From positions 1-58,823 of the forward strand of contig JAKSLZ010000008.1 of the NCBI GenBank assembly GCA_024400935.1: a stretch of DNA of 58,823 nucleotides, read 5' to 3'. Within the stretch, counting starts at the first letter, position 1. Every line of letters begins with the position of its first letter. Both the position numbers and the translations under genes were made by a program. This DNA comes from Muribaculaceae bacterium (GTDB taxonomy: Bacteria > Bacteroidota > Bacteroidia > Bacteroidales > Muribaculaceae). This document shows, one piece after another, positions 25,972 to 34,454 of this stretch. Below the pieces are notes generated by a model. It did no database searches. It was given only the letters and a program-made list of their open reading frames with translations, and had not been told where the DNA came from.

Positions 25972-27942
25972 ATGGCAGAAGATTATAATATCGAAGAACA
26001 AGAAGAAAAACAGTATTCGGCGTCCAATATCCAGGTCCTCGAAGGCCTTGAGGCTGTGCGCAAGCGCCCCTCAATGTACATCGGCGATACCAACACCAAG
26101 GGTCTTCACCACCTCGTGAGCGAGGTTGTGGACAACTCTATCGACGAGGCACTCGCAGGATTCTGCGACACCATCAACGTCACCATCGGTGTCGACGACT
26201 CTATCACCGTGCGTGACAACGGCCGCGGTATCCCCGTCGACGAGCACGAGAAGCTCCACAAGAGCGCGCTCGAGGTCGTGATGACAGTGCTCCATGCCGG
26301 CGGTAAGTTTGACAAGGGCTCTTACAAGGTGTCTGGTGGTCTGCACGGTGTGGGCGTGAGCTGCGTTAACGCGCTGAGCGACTACTTGCGTGCCGAGGTG
26401 CGCCGCGGCGGCAAGATCTATATGCAGGAATACTCTATAGGCAAGCCCAAGGGCAATGTAACCGTCATAGGCGAGTGTGCCGAGGACGAGCACGGCACCA
26501 CCGTTACATTCCACCCCGACGCTAACATCTTCCAGGATACTGTCTATCAGTTCTCTATGCTCGCAAAGCGTCTGCGCGACCTTGCATTCCTTAATGCAGG
26601 TGTAAGACTGACCCTTACCGACATGCGCTCACTCGACGAGGACGGCACTCCCCGTAGCGAGGAATTCTTCAGCGAGACAGGTCTTGACGACTTCGTGCGC
26701 TATATCGACGCAAACAAGGAGCCTCTGATTCAGGATGTCATCCACTTCAGCAACAATGACGGCGAAATCCCTGTCGAGGTTGCCATGACCTATAACACCT
26801 CGTTCAAGGAGCACGTCTTCTCTTATGTAAACAACATTAACACCATCGAGGGCGGTACCCACCTCATCGGTTTCCGCAACAGCTTGGGTGCAATTCTCAA
26901 GAAGTATGCCGAGGACAACAGAATGCTCGAGAAGATGAAGGTTGAACTCAAGCCCGAGGACTACCTGCAAGGTCTCACCGCAGTCGTTTCGGTCAAGGTG
27001 CTTGAGCCCCAGTTCGAGGGTCAGACCAAGACCAAGCTCGGTAACTCTGAAGCCCGAACAGCCGTTTATGCTGTAGTGCGCGACGAACTCAAAATCTACC
27101 TCGAGGAGCATCCTGCACAGGCCAAGGCTATCGTGGAGAAAATCATCCTCTCGGCTACAGCACGCCATGCTGCCGAGAATGCACGCCTTAAGGTGACACG
27201 CAAGTCGCCTCTGGCCGGCGGTGGCCTGCCCGGCAAGCTCACCGACTGCTCGTCAAAGGACCCCGGACAGACCGAGCTGTTCATCGTCGAGGGAGACTCG
27301 GCGGGTGGATCGGCAAAGCAAGGCCGTGACCGTCAGTTCCAGGCTATCCTCCCCTTGCGCGGTAAGATCCTCAACGTGGAGAAAGCGCTTGAGCACAAGA
27401 TCTTTGAGAGCGACTCTATCGTGACACTCTTCCGTGCACTGGGCGTGACCATAGGCACTGAGGAAGATCCCAAGGAGCCCAACCTGAGCCGCCTGCGTTA
27501 CCACAAGATCATCATCATGACCGATGCCGATGTCGACGGTGCTCACATCGCGACATTGTTGATGACATTCTTCTTCCGCCACATCCGTCCCGTCATTGAG
27601 AACGGTTACCTCTACCTTGCAACTCCGCCACTCTACAAGGCCACCAAGGGCAACCACGAGGAATACTGCTGGAACGACATGCAGCTGCGCACCTTCATCG
27701 ACAGCTATGCAGCCGGCAACGAGGAGCAGGTGAAGATTCAGCGATACAAAGGTCTCGGTGAGATGAACCCCGACCAGCTGTGGGAAACAACAATGGACCC
27801 CGAGAAGCGCCTGCTCAAGCGCGTCAACATCAGCGACGCTGTGGAGGCCGACCGCATCTTCTCAATGCTCATGGGCGAGGACGTGGAGCCGCGCCGCAAG
27901 TTCATCGAGGAGAACGCGACCTATGCAACACTCGACACCTAA
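25972..27942 (+). CDS. gyrB: DNA gyrase subunit B
   Basis: A 656-aa type IIA topoisomerase ATPase subunit. The GHKL ATPase includes EAVRKRPSMYIGD, VVDNSIDEALAG and GGLHGVGVSCVNALS; the Toprim domain includes VEGDSAGGSAKQGRDRQFQA and DADVDGAHI; the C-terminal end is RYKGLGEMNPDQLWETTMDP. QGRDRQFQAILPLRGKILNVEKA and 'QLWETTMDP' favour GyrB over ParE. With GyrA (not in the window) it introduces negative supercoils. It lies upstream of parAB but is separated from it by a terminator. Confidence 0.95.
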   Translation: MAEDYNIEEQEEKQYSASNIQVLEGLEAVRKRPSMYIGDTNTKGLHHLVSEVVDNSIDEALAGFCDTINVTIGVDDSITVRDNGRGIPVDEHEKLHKSALEVVMTVLHAGGKFDKGSYKVSGGLHGVGVSCVNALSDYLRAEVRRGGKIYMQEYSIGKPKGNVTVIGECAEDEHGTTVTFHPDANIFQDTVYQFSMLAKRLRDLAFLNAGVRLTLTDMRSLDEDGTPRSEEFFSETGLDDFVRYIDANKEPLIQDVIHFSNNDGEIPVEVAMTYNTSFKEHVFSYVNNINTIEGGTHLIGFRNSLGAILKKYAEDNRMLEKMKVELKPEDYLQGLTAVVSVKVLEPQFEGQTKTKLGNSEARTAVYAVVRDELKIYLEEHPAQAKAIVEKIILSATARHAAENARLKVTRKSPLAGGGLPGKLTDCSSKDPGQTELFIVEGDSAGGSAKQGRDRQFQAILPLRGKILNVEKALEHKIFESDSIVTLFRALGVTIGTEEDPKEPNLSRLRYHKIIIMTDADVDGAHIATLLMTFFFRHIRPVIENGYLYLATPPLYKATKGNHEEYCWNDMQLRTFIDSYAAGNEEQVKIQRYKGLGEMNPDQLWETTMDPEKRLLKRVNISDAVEADRIFSMLMGEDVEPRRKFIEENATYATLDT

Positions 27943-27973
27943 ATAAAACTAACACATATAGTCTTCTATACCC

Positions 27974-28010
27974 CATCCGCGAGGCCAGCCCCTCGCGGAT
28001 GCTTTTTTTA
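27974..28010 (+). terminator. Terminator after gyrB
   Basis: Perfect 11-bp stem CATCCGCGAGG/CCTCGCGGATG followed by CTTTTTTT. Confidence 0.93.
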
Positions 28011-28054
28011 TCCACAAGCCACCCCTCCACCCCACAAAGCCATAAATACCATAA

Positions 28055-28135
28055 AGGCTATCCAGGCTATAAAGGCTACCCAGACTATATCGGCTATCCA
28101 GGCTATATCGGCTATCCAGGCTATAACGGCTATCC
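28055..28135. repeat. 9-bp GGCTAT-phased array between gyrB and parA
   Basis: Nine successive 9-mers of the form (A/C)GGCTATNN: AGGCTATCC, AGGCTATAA, AGGCTACCC, AGACTATAT, CGGCTATCC, AGGCTATAT and so on. Alternation gives an apparent 18-bp period. Confidence 0.9.
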
Positions 28136-28158
28136 CCCATCCAGGTCATAGAAAAAAA

Positions 28159-28274
28159 TGTTCCACGCGATAAAAGTTATTAACAATATATGTGAGTTAT
28201 CAACATTTTACCAATTATTAAACCTGATTTTTAGGATATTTGGAGAAAAAACCATTCCTTTGCACCGTGAAACA
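28159..28274 (+). promoter_or_regulatory. Two degenerate parS-like sites before parA
   Basis: TGTTCCACGCGATAAA (28159-28174) matches 12 of 16 positions of the general ParB site TGTTTCACGTGAAACA. TTTGCACCGTGAAACA (28259-28274) matches 11, including a perfect GTGAAACA half-site. Neither is canonical; their position just upstream of parAB is the main argument. Confidence 0.35.
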
Positions 28275-28286
28275 TTTTTCAATTTT

Positions 28287-29060
28287 ATGGGAAAAACAAT
28301 AGCTATAGCAAATCAAAAGGGTGGCGTGGGCAAAACCACCACCGCCATCAATCTGGCTGCGTCCCTGGCCATGCACAAGAAGAAAGTGCTCATCATCGAT
28401 GCCGATCCGCAGGCTAATGCCACTTCAGGACTGGGCGTCGAACCCAAGCACATGACTTCTACTATATATGAGTGCCTGGTCGACGACTACCCCATGCGCA
28501 GTGCCGCCGTCAACACCTCAGTCAACGGTCTCGACATCGTGGGATCACGCATCGACCTCGTGGGCGCAGAGCTGGAACTCATCAACAAGCCAAACCGCGA
28601 GAACACACTCAGGCAAGCCATCAGCACCGTCAAGGACGACTATGACTACATCCTCATCGACTGTAGCCCCTCACTGGGACTCATTACCGTCAACGCGCTC
28701 ACAGTCGCTGACAGTGTCATCATCCCCGTGCAGGCCGAGTACTTTGCACTCGAAGGCATCAGCAAGCTGCTCAACACAGTGCGCATCATCAAGTCTAAGC
28801 TCAACAAGTCACTGAGCATAGAGGGTTTCCTGCTCACCATGTATGACTCACGCCTGAGACTTGCCAACCAAATCTACGAGGAACTCAAAAACCACTTCGG
28901 AGACATGGTTTTCAACACGGTTATTCCGCGCAACATCAAGCTCAGCGAGGCTCCCAGCCACGGACTGCCCGCTATCATCTACGACCCCAACAGCCGTGGA
29001 GCGACCAGCCACATGCAGCTTGCCAAGGAGCTCATCAACAAAGCGCGTAAAAACAAATAA
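28287..29060 (+). CDS. parA: Chromosome partitioning ATPase ParA/Soj
   Basis: A 257-aa ParA-family ATPase from the ATG at 28287. The deviant Walker A motif is KGGVGKTTTAINLA (~10-23), the switch I region includes IDADPQANATSGLG, and Walker B is YILIDCSPSLG. It drives segregation of ParB-parS complexes over the nucleoid. The frame is open back to 28158, but conserved homology begins at MGKTIAIANQKGG. parB lies 15 bp downstream, forming a parAB-DUF5683-transglycosylase cluster. Confidence 0.95.
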   Translation: MGKTIAIANQKGGVGKTTTAINLAASLAMHKKKVLIIDADPQANATSGLGVEPKHMTSTIYECLVDDYPMRSAAVNTSVNGLDIVGSRIDLVGAELELINKPNRENTLRQAISTVKDDYDYILIDCSPSLGLITVNALTVADSVIIPVQAEYFALEGISKLLNTVRIIKSKLNKSLSIEGFLLTMYDSRLRLANQIYEELKNHFGDMVFNTVIPRNIKLSEAPSHGLPAIIYDPNSRGATSHMQLAKELINKARKNK

Positions 29061-29075
29061 AACAGGATTTTCAGT

Positions 29076-29966
29076 ATGCCAGTCAACAAGAAAAGAAGCG
29101 CCCTGGGCCGCGGTCTCGACTCGCTCATCTCGATGGACGATGTGCAGACAGGCGGTTCGTCGGCAATCAACGAAATACCCATCTCACAAATCACCCCCAA
29201 CCCCGACCAGCCGCGCACCTCGTTTGACGAGACCGCACTGGAGGAGCTGGCGGTGTCGATACGAGAACTGGGCATCATACAGCCCCTCACCGTGCGCAGC
29301 ATCGGCACTAACGCTTACCAGATTATCTCGGGTGAGCGCCGCTATCGTGCCGCTAAGCTCGCCGGCCTGGAGAGTGTGCCCGCCTATGTGCGCACCGTGG
29401 GTGATGCCGAGCTCACCGAGATGGCCCTCATCGAGAACATACAGCGCGAGGACCTCAACGCCATTGAGATTGCCCTCACATTCCGCAAGCTCATCGACCA
29501 GTATCACCTCACACAGGAGCGCCTGAGCGAACGCATAGGTAAAAACCGTGCCACCATCGCTAACTTCCTGCGACTGCTCAAGTTGCCTGCCGAGGTGCAG
29601 CTGGGACTGCGCGACAAAGCGGTAGACATGGGCCACGCACGCGCACTGCTGTCGATCGACAAGGCTTCACTGCAGCTCAAGCTTTATAACGAGATCCTCA
29701 AGAAGGGACTGTCAGTGAGACAAGTGGAGCAACTGGTAAAACAATACCGCAATGCGCCCGCAGCCGCAACTACAGCGCCCGTAGCACAGCCGTCAAAGAC
29801 GATGTCGGCCGGCGACTACGAGATTTTGCGCAAGCACCTTGCAGCATCATTTGGCGTGCCGGTGAAATTTGCCTGCAACAACGCCGGCAAGGGCAAGATC
29901 ACGTTCCAGTTCAAGGACGAGGCCGAGCTCAAGAAAATCATCGCAATCTTTGACACATTAAAATAA
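29076..29966 (+). CDS. parB: Chromosome partitioning protein ParB
   Basis: A 296-aa ParB/Spo0J-family CTPase and DNA-binding protein. The N-terminal region is basic (KKRSALGRGLDSLIS). The CTP-binding motifs are LGIIQPLTVR and the GERRYRAAKLAG box; ENIQREDLNAIE follows. The helix-turn-helix is SERIGKNRATIANFLRLLKLP, and a C-terminal dimerisation domain ends FKDEAELKKIIAIFDTLK. It binds parS and spreads. It is followed 7 bp later by the DUF5683 gene. Confidence 0.95.
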   Translation: MPVNKKRSALGRGLDSLISMDDVQTGGSSAINEIPISQITPNPDQPRTSFDETALEELAVSIRELGIIQPLTVRSIGTNAYQIISGERRYRAAKLAGLESVPAYVRTVGDAELTEMALIENIQREDLNAIEIALTFRKLIDQYHLTQERLSERIGKNRATIANFLRLLKLPAEVQLGLRDKAVDMGHARALLSIDKASLQLKLYNEILKKGLSVRQVEQLVKQYRNAPAAATTAPVAQPSKTMSAGDYEILRKHLAASFGVPVKFACNNAGKGKITFQFKDEAELKKIIAIFDTLK

Positions 29967-29973
29967 ATAATAC

Positions 29974-30882
29974 ATGCCGCAGCACGGCTCGCCGGGCTGC
30001 ACAATCAATTACAACAATACACTCGTGACACGTTTTACATCTCTCACCCGTCGACTATGGAGCATGGCCACTGCGCTGTGCCTGGCCATTGCTGTGCACG
30101 CCACATCGGCAATGGAACTGCCCATCGACGGCACCGAGGCCAGCAATGACACCGTGGAGACAACGGTAGGCATTCCCGAGGCACGCCCCTCACTGCGCGG
30201 CAACCGCACGCCGGTGACCAGGAGAAGCAAGCGTGATGTCAAGAACGAGAACACCATCCAGGCGGTAAATGCCCAAGGCGACACTCTCACGCTTGCAGGC
30301 GACACACCACTTGATTCCATCACTGACCTGGCCATCGTGAACGACGCTGCACTCGACAGCGCGGCGCTGGGCAAGAAACGAGAGTTCAACCCCGACCCCA
30401 CCACAGCACTGTGGATGAGCGCATTGTGCCCGGGTCTGGGGCAGGTCTACAACCGCCGCTACTGGAAACTGCCCATCGTGGTGGGAGCCTTTGTGGGACT
30501 CACTTATGGCACCACATGGAACAATCGCATGCTCAACGACTACTCACGCGCTTACCGCGACGCGATGGACAACGACCCCGAGACACGCAGCTACATGAAC
30601 TTCTACCCTCCCAACGTCAAGGAGAGCGACCTGGACATGGCATGGCTGCAAAAGGCTCTCAAAAACAAGAAAGACTACTTCAGGCGATACCGAGACATCT
30701 GCATCCTGTCGATGGTGGCAGTCTATGCCCTCAGTGTCATCGACGCTTATGTCGACGCATCGCTGGCACACTTTGACATCTCGCCTGACCTCACCATGCA
30801 GGTGGCACCCACAATGCTCGACGACCAGTTCGCCGCATCACGGACCCCATCGCTGGGTGTGCAATGCGCCATCAACTTTTAG
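29974..30882 (+). CDS. DUF5683 domain-containing membrane protein
   Basis: A 302-aa protein. An N-terminal hydrophobic segment (LWSMATALCLAIAVHATSA, about 27-46) is a signal peptide or anchor. A linker follows, then the DUF5683 domain: PDPTTALWMSALCPGLGQVYNRRYWKLPIVVGAFVGLTYG with membrane helices and a later one at YRDICILSMVAVYALSVIDAYVDA. The first ~20 residues have little conservation, so the true start may be later. Conserved neighbour of parB in Bacteroidales. Function unknown. Confidence 0.82.
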   Translation: MPQHGSPGCTINYNNTLVTRFTSLTRRLWSMATALCLAIAVHATSAMELPIDGTEASNDTVETTVGIPEARPSLRGNRTPVTRRSKRDVKNENTIQAVNAQGDTLTLAGDTPLDSITDLAIVNDAALDSAALGKKREFNPDPTTALWMSALCPGLGQVYNRRYWKLPIVVGAFVGLTYGTTWNNRMLNDYSRAYRDAMDNDPETRSYMNFYPPNVKESDLDMAWLQKALKNKKDYFRRYRDICILSMVAVYALSVIDAYVDASLAHFDISPDLTMQVAPTMLDDQFAASRTPSLGVQCAINF

Positions 30883-30919
30883 CCACAACGGCTCTTAATC
30901 ATTGATAATAATAAATAAT

Positions 30920-32917
30920 ATGCATATGACAACATTACGAACCTCAATCTTAGCACTGCTCTGCTCGCTGGCGGCTGTCACGGCTCTTGCCGGACCTTCA
31001 ACGCGCACCGGCCTGCTGTCAGTAAAAGACACGATTCGCGACAACAACATCTTTGCACCCAATAGTTTTGAAACCCAGATCAAGGACCTGCAGCAGCACT
31101 TCATCCTCAATGGAGGCTATGTGACCATCGACCCCAATGTCGACAAGAAAGATGCTGGCAAGTGTGACGAGAAAATCGTGAGAGAACGCCTTGCGCGACT
31201 CAACGAGAACACTGAAATAGAAATGGTCTACAACCCCATCGTTTACTCCTATATCGAGCGCTACGTCAAGAAAAGCCGCAGCCTCGTGGAGAACATGCTG
31301 GGACTGAGCCACTACTATCTGCCCATCTTTGAAGAGGCACTCAACCGCAAGGGCGTGCCCCTGGAGCTCAAGTACCTCCCCGTCATCGAGAGCGCAATGA
31401 ACCCTAACGCTGTGTCGCCCGTGGGTGCTGCCGGACTGTGGCAGTTCATGGTGGGTACCGGCAAGGGACTCGGCCTCGAGGTGTCATCGGTGGTCGACGA
31501 GCGTCGCGACGTGTATCTCTCTAGTGAGAAAGCCGCCGAGCTGCTCCTCAAGCTCCACAGCATCTACAACGACTGGTCGCTCGCCATCGCCGCTTATAAC
31601 TGCGGCCCCGGCAACGTCAACAAGGCCGTGCGCCGTGCCGGTGGAACCAACGGTGACGGCAAGACCGACTTCTGGACAATCTACCCCTACCTGCCCAAGG
31701 AGACCCGCGGCTATGTTCCCGCATTCATCGCGGCAGTGTATGCAATGACCTACTACAACGAGCACAACATCACCCCCAGCATGCTCAGGAAACCGCTCAC
31801 CGTCGACTCTATCCACGTGAACTATCGCGTCAGCTTCGCACAGATTGCACACGCACTCAACATGAGCGAGAGCGACATTCAGGCACTTAATCCGCAGTTC
31901 CGCAGCAACACCATCCCTGGCAACCCCAAGCGCAGCTATAACCTGGTGCTGCCCTCTCTGCAGGCTTGCTCTTATGCCATGCTCGAAGACTCTATCAGAG
32001 GCTACAAGCGCGGTGCCAAGCCCTTGCGCTACGAAGTTTATCCCGCCGGCCAGGAAAGCCCCAAAAATGTGGATAAAGACATGGGACTGACCACTACAAG
32101 CGAAAATGCAAACGTTGAGGTGAGCGAACAAGACATCCAGGAACAAGAGAAACAGTATGAAGAGATAGACTATGAAAGTAAGGCTGCCGAAGAAAAACGT
32201 CAGCAGGATGCCATAGAGCAGGAAAAACAGCGCCAGCAAGAAGAGGCTAAACGCAAAGCCGAAGAAGACGCTAAGAAACGCTCTGTAACAGCTGTCCCCG
32301 CTCGACGCGAACAGCCCAAGCCTGCACAACCTGCGGTTCCCGAGAGAAACGCTGCCGCTAAGAACAATACAAATACTCAGGCTGACGCAGCTAAGAAGAA
32401 AGCCGAGCAGGAAGCAGCTAAAAAGAAGGCCGAAGAAGCTGCTAAGAAGAAGGCTGCTGAGGAAGCTGCTAAGAAGAAGGCCGCTGAGGAAGCAGCCAAG
32501 AAAAAGGCCGCTGAGGACGCAGCCAAGAAGAAAGCCGCCGAGGACGCAGCTAAGAAGAAGGCCGCTGCCAATACCGCCAACACAGGCAACAAGGCTACTG
32601 CCAATACAGGCAACAAGGCTACTACCAATACTGGCAACAAAGCTGCTGCCAATACTGGTAACAAGGCTACTACCAATACTGGCAACAAAGCTGCTGCCAA
32701 CACTGGCAACAAGGCTACTACCGGTGCCACCGGCAAGGCGGCAGAAGCACGACCCACTACTAACCGAACTACAACTCACGAAGTCAAGGAAGGTGACAAT
32801 CTGACTAAGATTGCCGAAAAGAATGGCGTCTCTGTTGAGGAACTCAAGAAGGCCAACAACAAGAAAGACGACGTGATTAAACCCGGCGAAAAGCTCACCA
32901 TCCCCAAGAAGAAATAA
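30920..32917 (+). CDS. MltD-like lytic transglycosylase with LysM
   Basis: A 665-aa periplasmic protein that cleaves peptidoglycan glycan strands. After a signal peptide (ILALLCSLAAVTALA), an SLT domain follows with catalytic Glu about residue 157 (VIESAMNPNA, SPVGAAGLWQFM, AAYNCGPGNV). A LysM-like segment (LNMSESDIQALNP) is next, then a long charged/Lys-Ala region, six TGNKAxx octapeptide repeats, and a C-terminal LysM (HEVKEGDNLTKIAEKNGVSVEELKKAN). A TTG start at 30902 is possible; the ATG at 30920 is preferred. The Lys/Ala segment is likely a helical spacer, TolA-like in composition. Last gene of the parAB cluster, followed by a terminator. Confidence 0.92.
   Translation: MHMTTLRTSILALLCSLAAVTALAGPSTRTGLLSVKDTIRDNNIFAPNSFETQIKDLQQHFILNGGYVTIDPNVDKKDAGKCDEKIVRERLARLNENTEIEMVYNPIVYSYIERYVKKSRSLVENMLGLSHYYLPIFEEALNRKGVPLELKYLPVIESAMNPNAVSPVGAAGLWQFMVGTGKGLGLEVSSVVDERRDVYLSSEKAAELLLKLHSIYNDWSLAIAAYNCGPGNVNKAVRRAGGTNGDGKTDFWTIYPYLPKETRGYVPAFIAAVYAMTYYNEHNITPSMLRKPLTVDSIHVNYRVSFAQIAHALNMSESDIQALNPQFRSNTIPGNPKRSYNLVLPSLQACSYAMLEDSIRGYKRGAKPLRYEVYPAGQESPKNVDKDMGLTTTSENANVEVSEQDIQEQEKQYEEIDYESKAAEEKRQQDAIEQEKQRQQEEAKRKAEEDAKKRSVTAVPARREQPKPAQPAVPERNAAAKNNTNTQADAAKKKAEQEAAKKKAEEAAKKKAAEEAAKKKAAEEAAKKKAAEDAAKKKAAEDAAKKKAAANTANTGNKATANTGNKATTNTGNKAAANTGNKATTNTGNKAAANTGNKATTGATGKAAEARPTTNRTTTHEVKEGDNLTKIAEKNGVSVEELKKANNKKDDVIKPGEKLTIPKKK
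32385..32721. repeat. Coding tandem repeats in the transglycosylase gene
   Basis: Two blocks. 32385-32571 encodes AAKKKAEE/AAKKKAAED units (about 27 bp each). 32578-32721 is six 24-bp copies encoding NTGNKATA/NTGNKATT/NTGNKAAA. Both are prone to replication slippage, so spacer length may vary. Confidence 0.88.
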
Positions 32918-32952
32918 TCTTCAAGATTTTATCATCCTTAATTCATAACGAC

Positions 32953-32997
32953 AAGGGCAACCCACATCGCAACGGGTTGCCCTTATTACTTTTCCCC
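32953..32997 (+). terminator. Terminator of the parAB-transglycosylase cluster
   Basis: Perfect 11-bp stem AAGGGCAACCC/GGGTTGCCCTT followed by ATTACTTTTCCCC. Confidence 0.85.
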
Positions 32998-33023
32998 TAA
33001 AAACATATTACTGTCCGGTAAAA

Positions 33024-33112
33024 GAGGGTGTCGCAAAACGCCCCTTGCCCGTCCGCTGACAGTCAACAAAATCAGGAAAATACACGGGCAATGATGTAGG
33101 GACGACACCCTC
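33024..33112. repeat. GAGGGTGTCG-bounded palindromic element, copy 1
   Basis: 10-bp perfect terminal inverted repeats GAGGGTGTCG (33024-33033) and CGACACCCTC (33103-33112). Inside are GCAAAACGCC and GGGCAATGATGTAGGGA, both shared with the element at 54279-54336. It is non-coding and MITE-like in form. Confidence 0.75.
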
Positions 33113-33198
33113 GGTACAATGCGCAGCGATGAGTCCAGTTGCGGTGTGCGCAGCGAGTGTAGGCTGTACATTGATATACAACACAGTCTCGTGTTTAC

Positions 33199-34362
33199 TT
33201 AGTCACTATATATCAGGGTATCTAAATCTTTTTTCTTTGTGCCCTTTAGCCAGGCTTCGACCATCTCGATTGTTTGGATATTTTTCTTCTCCAGCTCTGA
33301 CAGCTTGACTTTCTTGTGATCCATTTTTTTCACATACCATGATTTATGGTCAAAGTGGCTCTGTACTGTTTTGTCGTCAAACGTGCCACCATGACGGGCA
33401 TATATCTCACAGCGCATGAGGCGCAAGGTTTCTTTATCAAACTCGACTAACGCATACGGCTCTAACAACTTTGTTGAGCTATATGGCCACTTGGCATAAG
33501 CCTTTGACACACATTGCAGCCTGATTTCTTCCTTTGACTCGGTGATGTCCAAACAACAATCTCCTTGTATTTTCGGGTGCTTGAGCTTTTTAAACGTAAA
33601 ACCGTCACTGGTTTTATGCACCATATAAACCGAGCCGTCGGCTAAACGAACAAGGTCAGGTTCCCATCCATAACCTATGGCCTCAGGCCCTCTCATCAGT
33701 TTATACTTCTTGTTTATAGCACCACCGGCTACGCTATACTTGCCATCAGTTGTGAACGACCATTTCTTACCGGTCTTTTTGTCAACATACTCACCGGCAT
33801 ATACTTCACGCACCACTTGGTCCAAAACAACAAGAACTTCTTCATTTAACGACTCTTCGTCACGATCACCCATGCATCTTAACATTGCTATCTGATGATC
33901 CTTGGAGTCATAACAACACAGCAACTTGTAGCCCCCAACCTTCTCAACGACCACTTTACAGCCTGCTTTAGAATATGGCCCTAACATCGTTCTGATAAAC
34001 TCCAATTCGGTGTTGTCTGATAAGGCATAGGTTCTACCCTTCACATGAGTAACGTCAAAAAAATATCCGCCCTCAAACTGGTTAATGCCTAAAAATGATG
34101 CTCCGCTTTGAAATGTTTTGGCAGTAAAAAGATAACGGCCATCGGTCCACACACTGCCATCTTTGATGTTGCGGTCCACATACTTCACGGTGTCACAAGG
34201 TAGATTATCATCTGTACTCACCGTGTCTTCCTTACTTGTTTCCTGTTCTGTGTTTGCTGGTACTGATGCAACCGCAGTGTTTTTGTTCCTGTTAGGTTTC
34301 TCGTTACAAGAAACAAGCGACAACACTACAAACGCCATGCCTAGAATTATTTTCTTTTTCAT
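33199..34362 (-). CDS. YARHG-domain lipoprotein
   Basis: A 387-aa lipoprotein. The signal peptide and lipobox are MKKKIILGMAFVVLSLVSCN (LVSC, Cys19). A Thr/Ser-rich linker leads to a domain shared with the next gene upstream (DGRYLFTA..., EGGYFFDVTH, LVRLADGSVYMVHKT). A C-terminal YARHG domain follows (LRLMRCEIYARHGGTFDD ... LSELEKKNIQTIEMVE). YARHG domains are extracellular and of unknown function. It is more AT-rich than its neighbours and the coding is less biased, suggesting faster divergence or acquisition. It is separated from its paralogue by a 28-bp perfect palindrome. Confidence 0.82.
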   Translation of the reverse strand: MKKKIILGMAFVVLSLVSCNEKPNRNKNTAVASVPANTEQETSKEDTVSTDDNLPCDTVKYVDRNIKDGSVWTDGRYLFTAKTFQSGASFLGINQFEGGYFFDVTHVKGRTYALSDNTELEFIRTMLGPYSKAGCKVVVEKVGGYKLLCCYDSKDHQIAMLRCMGDRDEESLNEEVLVVLDQVVREVYAGEYVDKKTGKKWSFTTDGKYSVAGGAINKKYKLMRGPEAIGYGWEPDLVRLADGSVYMVHKTSDGFTFKKLKHPKIQGDCCLDITESKEEIRLQCVSKAYAKWPYSSTKLLEPYALVEFDKETLRLMRCEIYARHGGTFDDKTVQSHFDHKSWYVKKMDHKKVKLSELEKKNIQTIEMVEAWLKGTKKKDLDTLIYSD

Positions 34363-34382
34363 ATATGATTAGATTTAAATTG

Positions 34383-34410
34383 GCTCAGAGAGCACCGGTG
34401 CTCTCTGAGC
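34383..34410 (-). terminator. 28-bp perfect palindrome, probable terminator
   Basis: A perfect 14+14 bp palindrome (GCTCAGAGAGCACC and its complement). It lies 45 bp beyond the stop of the minus-strand gene at 34455 and just upstream of the start of the next. The following minus-strand sequence CCAATTTAAATC is only modestly T-rich, so a processing site or dimeric operator is also possible. Confidence 0.6.
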
Positions 34411-34454
34411 TTAAACTTATGTTTTTCTTGTATTAATGTAGTTTCCCGTGGACG

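Noticed and set aside
25972-27942. ParE instead of GyrB
   Set aside because: Motifs around QGRDRQFQAILPLRGKILNVEKA and the C-terminal QLWETTMDP pattern fit GyrB better, and no adjacent parC or gyrA is present to argue otherwise.
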